Shown here: positions 1-4,089 of the stretch, piece by piece | How positions within the stretch are numbered: position 1 is the first letter of the stretch | How the letters are laid out: each line of letters starts with the position of its first letter | Source of the DNA: Caulobacteraceae bacterium | Lineage (GTDB): Bacteria > Pseudomonadota > Alphaproteobacteria > Caulobacterales > Caulobacteraceae | Assembly (NCBI GenBank): GCA_020852035.1 | Contig: JADZBR010000369.1 | Coordinates: forward strand, 1 to 5,020 | Reading direction: 5' to 3' | Length of the DNA stretch: 5,020 nt | The notes under the pieces: generated by a model | Seen by the model: only the letters and a program-made list of their open reading frames with translations | Told to the model about the DNA's origin: nothing | Database searches by the model: none | Translations under genes and position numbers: made by a program

Positions 1-288
1 CGCATCCGGCCGGGCGAGGTGGACCACCTGCTGTGCCATTACTCGGCGAAGTCGCTGCGCGAGGAGATCGTGGGCCTGCTGGAGAACACCGCCGGGATGA
101 TCCCGCAGGAGAAGTGGTTCTCGAACCTTGCGGAAGTGGGCAATGTCGGTTCGGCGTCGATCTGGGTGATGCTGGAGGCGTTCATGAAGTCCGGCCGGCT
201 GAAAGCGGGCGAGACGGTGCTCTGCGTGGTGCCGGAGAGCGGCCGGGCCTTCGTCGGCTTCATGCTGCTGGAGGCGGTGCGGGGATGA
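1..288 (+). CDS. 3-oxoacyl-ACP synthase III (FabH-like) family protein, C-terminal fragment (5' end outside the window)
   Basis: The frame is open from the first base and encodes the last 95 residues of a thiolase-fold condensing enzyme. What is seen: a His in the context LLCHYSAKS (fragment residue 13) followed 35 residues later by Asn in EVGNVGSASI (residue 48). These match the C-terminal catalytic His and Asn of KAS III enzymes (HQAN and GNTSAAS in E. coli FabH). The end, ETVLCVVPESGRAFVGFMLLEAV, is the usual closing core strand and helix. The catalytic Cys would lie upstream and cannot be checked. Family members condense acyl-CoA or acyl-ACP with malonyl-ACP, or transfer acyl groups in secondary metabolism. 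The HYSAKS box departs from FabH's HQANxR, so a specialised homologue is more likely than housekeeping fabH. The stop overlaps the next start (ATGA, 285-288), so it is probably co-translated with the putative oxidase downstream. The family is confident, the substrate unknown. Confidence 0.88.
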   Translation, partial: RIRPGEVDHLLCHYSAKSLREEIVGLLENTAGMIPQEKWFSNLAEVGNVGSASIWVMLEAFMKSGRLKAGETVLCVVPESGRAFVGFMLLEAVRG

Positions 289-1103
289 GCAGTCGCGATC
301 TCCCCTCCCCCTTGAGGGGAGGGGACGGGGGTGGGGGTGTCAGCGCCGCGCGGTCCGGTGAGGCGCCGTCTGGAGCTTCGACGGGAGAGTCACAGGCCTA
401 CACCCCCACCCCTAGCCCCTCCCCTCAAGGGGGAGGGGAACAGGCTGGAGTCGCCGATGTCCTGCGCCGGCTGACCGTCGTCTTCACCGACTTCGAGCAG
501 CGGCTGGAGCAGACGCCGCTGATCCGCAGGCTGACCCGCGGGCGGTTCGCGCTGGCCGACTACCACGCCTTCCTCACCGGCCTTCGCCAGCAGGTGAAGG
601 ACGGCGCGCTGTGGATGAGCCGGGCGGCTTCCAACATCGACGAGACGCATCTGGAGCTCCGCTCGCTCCTGATGCGCCACGCGGTGACCGAGCACCGCGA
701 CTTCCGCCTGCTAGAGGCCGACTTCGTCGCCAGCGGCGGCGAACTGGCCGACATCCAGGGCGCGGAGAAGAACGTCGGCTCCGAGGCGCTGTCGGCCTGG
801 ATGTTCCATGAGGCGTCCAGGCCCAATCCGTTCGGCCTCCTCGGCGCCATGTGGATCATCGAGGGGCTGGGCTCGATCAAGGCGGCCGAGTGGGGGGCGA
901 TGGTGCGGGACCGGCTGAGCCTGCCGGACCATGCCGTGCGCTTCCTGCTCTATCACGGCGAGAACGACGCCGAGCATATCGAGGAGTTCCGCCAGATGCT
1001 GGCGATGGTGCTGCCGGACGAAGCGGTGGCGCGCCGCATCGTGCGCACCGCCGAGGTGACGGCGCGGCTCTACGTGCTGCAGATCGAGGAGATGGCGGGG
1101 TGA
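285..1103 (+). CDS. haem-oxygenase-fold iron-containing redox enzyme (putative di-iron oxidase) with a repeat-derived N-terminal insert
   Basis: Encodes 272 residues. The ATG at 285 is supported by GGAGG at 270-274 (10-nt spacing) and by the ATGA overlap with the preceding stop. From about residue 57 on the protein is helical and resembles the TENA/PqqC/haem-oxygenase-like fold, in particular the iron-containing redox enzyme group (HDO proteins such as UndA, CADD and SznF). Seen: H224-GEN-D228-AE-H231, with the H-x3-D-x2-H spacing of the third ligand helix in CADD-type enzymes, and E193 in IIEGLGSIKAAEW, about 31 residues earlier as expected. Candidate first-helix ligands are H132, E136 and H137 in RHAVTEHRDF; their spacing does not match CADD exactly. 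Family members use iron and O2 for oxidation or C-C cleavage of acyl or amino-acid substrates. Residues 6-58 are low-complexity (SPLRGGDGGGG, YTPTPSPSPQGGG) and come from an inverted repeat rather than the enzyme; without them the protein is about 219 residues. It is coupled by a GTGA overlap to the next gene. Fold fairly sure, reaction unknown. Confidence 0.78.
   Translation: MSSRDLPSPLRGGDGGGGVSAARSGEAPSGASTGESQAYTPTPSPSPQGGGEQAGVADVLRRLTVVFTDFEQRLEQTPLIRRLTRGRFALADYHAFLTGLRQQVKDGALWMSRAASNIDETHLELRSLLMRHAVTEHRDFRLLEADFVASGGELADIQGAEKNVGSEALSAWMFHEASRPNPFGLLGAMWIIEGLGSIKAAEWGAMVRDRLSLPDHAVRFLLYHGENDAEHIEEFRQMLAMVLPDEAVARRIVRTAEVTARLYVLQIEEMAG
291..458. repeat. possible fossil target-site duplication flanking the inverted repeat
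   Basis: AGTCGCGAT at 291-299 and AGTCGCCGAT at 449-458 bracket the inverted repeat and differ by one base. Joining the two GAT codons (297-299 and 456-458) removes exactly 159 nt, or 53 codons, and leaves an uninterrupted N-terminus reading MSSRDVLRRLTVVF. This suggests an insertion between the copies that kept the frame. A 9-10 bp match this close can arise by chance, so the duplication is an inference. Confidence 0.4.
301..439. repeat. 139-bp inverted repeat (REP/MITE-like palindromic element) inside a coding region
   Basis: Two 40-bp arms, 301-340 and 400-439, are reverse complements at 37 of 40 positions; the three differences are consecutive (325-327 against 413-415). They are separated by a 59-nt loop. 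Each arm also holds its own near-palindrome of the type CCCCTCC, TTGA, GGGGAGGGG, so the element can fold as one long hairpin or as two small ones. G/C-rich elements of this look are scattered through many alphaproteobacterial genomes, normally between genes. Here it lies in the 5' coding part of the oxidase gene, free of in-frame stop codons. No transposase is present, so it would be non-autonomous. The hairpin reading is direct; membership of a dispersed family is inferred from appearance. Confidence 0.85.
1086..1103 (+). promoter_or_regulatory. ribosome-binding site and GTGA overlap that fix the GTG start of the unknown gene
   Basis: GAGGAG at 1086-1091 is 8 nt before the GTG at 1100-1102, which shares bases with the oxidase stop TGA at 1101-1103. 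The next in-frame start, ATG at 1121, has no such signal. The arrangement implies that ribosomes ending the oxidase gene re-initiate on this one. Confidence 0.75.
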
Positions 1104-2005
1104 GCGATCCGGCCTTCTCGATGGCGGATTACGATCCGAACGACCCGGATCCGTGGCTGGCGCTCTATCTCGACCAGAGCCTGCCGATCGCGCCGGTGGC
1201 CAAGAACGCCCTACTGAAGGGCAACCGCTCCTGGTCGCGGCGCTGGATGTTCCCCATCGTGCGGCCGGCGGTGTTCGGCTTCTTCCTGCTGGTGAAGCTG
1301 CTGCGCGGGATTTCGCCGCATCACCCGAACCTGAACGGGCCGCTGCACAAGCTGATCCACTGGGGACTGAAGACCTTCTGCACCCCGGAGGCCAACACCC
1401 TGATCCTGCGCCACTTTCACGTGGGCACCGAACTCCTGGCCTTCATCAAGGCCAACGCCGGGCCGGTGGAGGTCGAGACCGTCCCCTTGCGCCCGCGCAC
1501 GCTGAAGGACCTGGAGGACAACGTCTTCCTGCAGCACGACCTCAACGTCTTCAACTTCATCATCCAGCTGAACGCGAGCCTGCGCGCGCAGGGCCGTGAT
1601 CTGGCGCCGGTCGACGATCTCGACTTCAGCATGATCTCGGACGAACCGTTCGAGCTCGAGCCGCTGCCAAGGGGCTGGCTGAACTTCGTGGACGTGCAGA
1701 CGGCGATCGAGGTCTACACCCCGCTCTACGCGCTCTTCCTGCCGCGGGCCGACTTCATCCGCGCGGCCAATTCCCTGCAGCTGGACGAGACCGTGGCGAT
1801 CTACATCGCCAAGATCCTGGGCGCCGACTACCACCTGGCCTTCATCAAGAACGGCCACCCGCTCGTGCAGCTCTCCACCCTGCAGGCCGGTTACCGGCTG
1901 ATGATGCACGGCCTCGACTGCGAGGGCCTGCATGGCTGGCTGCGGATGATCAAGGCGCGGCAGGCGGCGGGCCTGCCGCTCGATCCGCGCAATCCAACGG
2001 CCTAG
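1100..2005 (+). CDS. conserved-looking protein of unknown function, histidine-rich, third gene of the FabH/oxidase operon
   Basis: Encodes 301 residues. I chose the GTG at 1100 because GAGGAG at 1086-1091 sits 8 nt upstream and the codon overlaps the oxidase stop (GTGA, 1100-1103); the first ATG, at 1121, has no ribosome-binding site. I do not recognise the family. Visible features: an acidic, proline-rich start (YDPNDPDPW, residues 11-19); a hydrophobic stretch at 53-69 flanked by basic residues, which could be a membrane anchor or buried helix; a histidine-rich middle with H83, H87, H105, H107 and E111 (LRHFHVGTELLAF), then H146-D147 in FLQHDLNVFNF; and a mainly helical C-terminal half with another His-rich part (H245, H253, H270, H278). 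The repeated His/Asp/Glu pattern could bind metal, but no known motif is satisfied. No signal peptide is seen. Strict coupling to the two upstream genes argues for a shared pathway, perhaps as a partner or a second enzyme. Its stop shares CTAG with the convergent toxin gene. Confidence 0.85.
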   Translation: MSDPAFSMADYDPNDPDPWLALYLDQSLPIAPVAKNALLKGNRSWSRRWMFPIVRPAVFGFFLLVKLLRGISPHHPNLNGPLHKLIHWGLKTFCTPEANTLILRHFHVGTELLAFIKANAGPVEVETVPLRPRTLKDLEDNVFLQHDLNVFNFIIQLNASLRAQGRDLAPVDDLDFSMISDEPFELEPLPRGWLNFVDVQTAIEVYTPLYALFLPRADFIRAANSLQLDETVAIYIAKILGADYHLAFIKNGHPLVQLSTLQAGYRLMMHGLDCEGLHGWLRMIKARQAAGLPLDPRNPTA

Positions 2006-2412
2006 GCGCCGAGCAGGCGGATGTGCGCGGCGAGGTCGGCGTCACAGGTCACGACGGCGAAGAACTTGCGGTCGGCCGTCACCACATGGGTTTCGTTCCG
2101 GATCGCGCTGGCCAGATAGAGGCAGTCGTAGACTGGATGGTGAAGGCGGCGCGCCAGATCAAGCGCCGCCGCGATGTCCTGCGCGATGGGTTCGGTCTGG
2201 ATTGTCGAGGTCGGCGCTGTCGCCGCGAACCCATCCAACACCCTTTGGTCAATATCGCCGCGTGCTTGCCGCTTCCAAAGCGCATTGGCTGTTTCGCTGA
2301 TCCAGAGCTCGGGAGCGATCGTCTCTTCGTCGTGCAGCCGTTCCGCCTCGGCGCTGTCCGGCTCGGACAGGTACCATTTCACGATCACCGAGGCGTCGAC
2401 CACGACCCTCAC
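2002..2412 (-). CDS. vapC: type II toxin, PIN-domain ribonuclease (VapC/FitB family)
   Basis: Encodes 136 residues, a typical VapC length. The PIN-domain acidic residues that hold Mg2+/Mn2+ are all visible: D6 in VVVDASVIVKW, E40 in ISETANAL, D96 in VYDCLYLA and D114 in VTADRKF. Known VapC toxins cut tRNA or rRNA to stop translation and are blocked by the cognate antitoxin. Because the four active-site residues and the full domain are present, the toxin is probably active. The start is GTG (2410-2412), overlapping the antitoxin stop as GTGA, which couples toxin translation to antitoxin translation. The gene converges on the plus-strand unknown gene and ends in the same CTAG. The symbol is a family name; the RNA target cannot be predicted. 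Confidence 0.95.
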   Translation of the reverse strand: MRVVVDASVIVKWYLSEPDSAEAERLHDEETIAPELWISETANALWKRQARGDIDQRVLDGFAATAPTSTIQTEPIAQDIAAALDLARRLHHPVYDCLYLASAIRNETHVVTADRKFFAVVTCDADLAAHIRLLGA

Positions 2413-2642
2413 CGGCTGTCACGATCCTCGCGGATCAGGTCGGTGGAATCGTCAGTGATCTTGCCTTCCGTCAGCTTGCGGATTTCGCTGACCTTGCGCC
2501 ACCACTCCGCCTTCGCCGCCCGGGCTTCCCGTTCCAGGATATCACGAGCCTCGGCCTCGGCGCTGCGTCCGGCGTTGCGGGCGCGCTGCTTGATGTGGTC
2601 GACGGCCTGGTCGGACAGGTTTCGGATCAGCATCTGAGCCAT
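2409..2642 (-). CDS. vapB: type II antitoxin, ribbon-helix-helix (FitA/VapB family)
   Basis: Encodes 77 residues. The N-terminus MAQMLIRNLSDQAVDHIKQR followed by AGRSAEAEARDILEREA (residues 24-40) is the standard FitA-like ribbon-helix-helix: the strand at about residues 2-8 contacts DNA as a dimer and two helices follow. The charged tail (about 45-77) would wrap around and inhibit the PIN toxin encoded directly downstream. Such antitoxins also repress their own operon together with the toxin, and a perfect 7-bp dyad overlaps this start codon. I chose the ATG at 2642 because family members begin MAxMxxRNL; the second Met (codon 4) is an alternative. Neither has a visible Shine-Dalgarno sequence, which fits a leaderless transcript. 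The gene overlaps the toxin by 4 bp. Confidence 0.93.
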   Translation of the reverse strand: MAQMLIRNLSDQAVDHIKQRARNAGRSAEAEARDILEREARAAKAEWWRKVSEIRKLTEGKITDDSTDLIREDRDSR

Positions 2643-2657
2643 GATATCTTGATATCA
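2642..2657. promoter_or_regulatory. perfect dyad, probable VapB/VapBC operator
   Basis: TGATATC-TT-GATATCA is a perfect inverted repeat with 7-bp arms and a 2-nt spacer. It begins at the first base of the antitoxin start codon. A further related half-site, TATCAT, follows at 2661-2666. Autorepression by an antitoxin binding short palindromes at its own promoter is the rule for this family, so the role is well founded although untested here. The A/T-rich block stands out from the GC-rich surroundings. Confidence 0.7.
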
Positions 2658-2677
2658 CGCTATCATGCGTTCGTGAA
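2649..2677 (-). promoter_or_regulatory. possible promoter of the toxin-antitoxin operon
   Basis: Read on the minus strand, TTCACG (2677-2672) and TATCAA (2654-2649) are separated by 17 nt and resemble -35 and -10 boxes. The -10 box lies within the dyad, so bound antitoxin would block RNA polymerase. Transcription would start at about the A of the antitoxin ATG, giving a leaderless mRNA and matching the missing ribosome-binding site. The boxes match consensus only moderately. Confidence 0.35.
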
Positions 2678-2725
2678 GCGCGGTCGTTCGCCGGCCCGGC
2701 TCGACGTCGGACGCAAGAACTGTGC

Positions 2726-2732
2726 TTGACGG
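2726..2732 (+). promoter_or_regulatory. possible -35 element for padR-HAAS transcription
   Basis: TTGACGG matches the alphaproteobacterial housekeeping -35 box. No good -10 box is found at the expected distance, because that region is filled by the TGTGT/ACACA repeats. The match may mark a weak, operator-embedded promoter or be accidental. Confidence 0.3.
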
Positions 2733-2740
2733 CCTCACAT

Positions 2741-2782
2741 ACTGTGTGCCACACACTGTGTAACGAACACTATGTGACGCAC
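2741..2782. repeat. three tandem 14-bp repeats directly before padR, probable PadR operator
   Basis: The units ACTGTGTGCCACAC (2741-2754), ACTGTGTAACGAAC (2755-2768) and ACTATGTGACGCAC (2769-2782) follow each other without a gap, and the last ends at the base before the padR ATG. Dyads are superimposed: ACACA-C-TGTGT at 2751-2761 is perfect and CACATACTGTGTG at 2736-2748 is nearly so. PadR repressors commonly bind palindromes in their own promoters, so this array is a natural candidate for autoregulation. The repeats are seen directly; the role is inferred. Confidence 0.6.
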
Positions 2783-3121
2783 ATGGGCGCTGAAGATCAT
2801 TTCGAATCCCTGAGGCTGGAGCTGCGCCGCGGCTCGCTGATCCTGGCGGTGCTCGCCGCGCTTCGCGACGAGCGCTACGGCTACACCCTGCGCAAGGCGC
2901 TGGCCGACGAGGGGCTGGAGATCGACGAAGGCGCGCTCTACCCGATGCTGCGCCGGCTGGAGACTCAAGGGCTGCTCTCCAGCCAGTGGCGCGAAGAGGA
3001 CAAGCGCAAGAAGCGCTTCTACCGCCTTTCGCCGGACGGCGAGGCGGTGCTGCAACGCCTGCTCGCCGAGTGGCGGGCGCTCAACCGATCCGTGACCGAC
3101 ATCCTGGGGGAGGCCCGCTGA
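2783..3121 (+). CDS. PadR-family transcriptional repressor
   Basis: Encodes 112 residues, the usual size for the short PadR subfamily. Winged-helix features in order: RGSLILAVLAALRDERYGY (16-34), the recognition-helix region EGALYPMLRRLETQGLL (49-65), and a basic wing KRKKRFYRLSPDGEAVL (74-90), then a C-terminal dimerisation helix to residue 112. It would bind DNA as a dimer and repress its own operon. I chose the ATG at 2783 because the family signature begins just after it; the frame stays open upstream but those residues (HTVCHTLCNEHYVTH) merely translate the repeat array. There is no clear ribosome-binding site, so a very short leader is possible. The stop overlaps the next start by one base (TGATG, 3119-3123), making an operon with the HAAS membrane protein. 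PadR-HAAS pairs are a recurring arrangement. Confidence 0.93.
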   Translation: MGAEDHFESLRLELRRGSLILAVLAALRDERYGYTLRKALADEGLEIDEGALYPMLRRLETQGLLSSQWREEDKRKKRFYRLSPDGEAVLQRLLAEWRALNRSVTDILGEAR

Positions 3122-4089
3122 TGGCCCTCATCGACCGCTACCTGTTCGCCATCAAGGCGCAGTTGCCGGAGGCGCAGCGCGACGACGTGGCCGCCGAGCT
3201 GCGCGACACGCTGCTGTCGCAGGCCGAGGAGCGCGAGGCCGAGCTCGGCCGGCCGCTGGACGAGGACGACTGGACCACGATCCTGCGGCGCATGGGCCAC
3301 CCGGTGGTGGTGGCCGGCGGCTACGCGCGCCACAGTCAGCTGATCGGGCCGCGCACCTATCCGTTCTACGCCCTGGCGGTGCGGATCGGCGCGGCGATCC
3401 TGGTGGCGGTGCATGTGGTCTTCGTCCTGCTGGCGCTGCTCAGCGGGGCCGATCCGGCCGGCGCGGTGATCGGCAACGTCTTTTCGCTGCTGAACGACGG
3501 CGTCTTCATGTTCGGCCTGGCGACTCTGGCGGCGGTCGCCGCCGATCGCAGCCCGCGCGCGCAACGGCGGCTGGAGCGGTGGGATCCGCGGCGGTTGCCG
3601 GCGCTCAACTGGCGGCCGCGCAAGCGGCCGGTCGAGCTGATCTCCGAGGTGATCGTCGAGGGCGCGTTCCTGCTGTGGTGGATCGGCCTGCTGCATCTGC
3701 CGATGAGCCGGCTGATCGGCGAGTCCGGCGTCGATGTGGTCTTCGCCTCCGCCTGGCGGGCGTTCTACTGGCCGGTGATCGCGGTGGTGATCCTGCGGAT
3801 GGCGGGCAACCTGGTCGATCTCCTGCGGCCCGACCTGGCGCGCGTGGGCGCGGCGCGGGGGATCGCGGGCAACCTGGGCCTGGCGGTCATGGCGCTGGTG
3901 TTCCTGCGGACCCGCGACTGGGTGAGCGTCGGCGCGCCCGGGCTCTCGCCCGAGCGGCTGGCGGAGATCGACCGCGGCGTCGAGCTTGGCCTGATGGCGG
4001 CGGCGATGTTCACCGTCGCCATCGCCGCCTACGAGGTGTTCCGTATCGTCTGGCGCTTTCGCCGGCCTCAGTCGACGATCGAGGAATAG
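3121..4089 (+). CDS. HAAS-type multi-pass membrane protein, PadR partner
   Basis: Encodes 322 residues. The ATG at 3121 has GGAGG at 3109-3113, 7 nt upstream, and overlaps the padR stop. Residues 1-65 (MALIDRYLFAIKAQLPEAQR, then VAAELRDTLLSQAEE and a GHP turn at 59-61) are a HAAS-like helical domain of the type found in the cytoplasm next to membrane segments and encoded beside PadR regulators. Hydrophobic stretches at about 83-108, 115-141, 173-193, 213-233, 250-263 and 288-310 suggest five or six membrane spans, with a basic cytoplasmic loop at 142-170 rich in Arg. HAAS proteins are thought to sense or signal at the membrane; no catalytic motif is visible, so the activity is unknown. The 3' end overlaps the convergent hydrolase gene by 22 bp, leaving no room for a separate terminator. 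Confidence 0.85.
   Translation: MALIDRYLFAIKAQLPEAQRDDVAAELRDTLLSQAEEREAELGRPLDEDDWTTILRRMGHPVVVAGGYARHSQLIGPRTYPFYALAVRIGAAILVAVHVVFVLLALLSGADPAGAVIGNVFSLLNDGVFMFGLATLAAVAADRSPRAQRRLERWDPRRLPALNWRPRKRPVELISEVIVEGAFLLWWIGLLHLPMSRLIGESGVDVVFASAWRAFYWPVIAVVILRMAGNLVDLLRPDLARVGAARGIAGNLGLAVMALVFLRTRDWVSVGAPGLSPERLAEIDRGVELGLMAAAMFTVAIAAYEVFRIVWRFRRPQSTIEE

Noticed and set aside
33..284. Upstream extension of the oxidase frame to a start at 33
   Set aside because: The extension is out-of-frame translation of the conserved KAS III C-terminus. The ATG at 285 has a ribosome-binding site and a 4-bp overlap.
301..439. Inverted repeat as a terminator or CRISPR repeat
   Set aside because: There is no U-tract, it lies inside an open coding region, and there are only two inverted arms with one spacer-like loop. 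A dispersed palindromic element fits better.
1211..1933. Long minus-strand open frame (240 codons) opposite the unknown gene
   Set aside because: It is antisense to a gene with a good start, ribosome-binding site and coupling. Its translation is Gln/Val/Arg-rich as expected of a shadow frame in GC-rich DNA.
2023..2637. Plus-strand open frame of 204 codons across the toxin-antitoxin genes
   Set aside because: The opposite strand encodes textbook PIN and ribbon-helix-helix proteins with all key residues.
2726..2782. TTG start giving padR 19 extra N-terminal residues
   Set aside because: The extra residues translate the tandem repeat array, and the PadR signature starts just after the ATG at 2783.
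3019..3696. Long minus-strand open frame (225 codons) opposite the HAAS gene
   Set aside because: Its low-complexity Arg/Gln-rich product has no recognisable domain and lies against a well-supported membrane protein.
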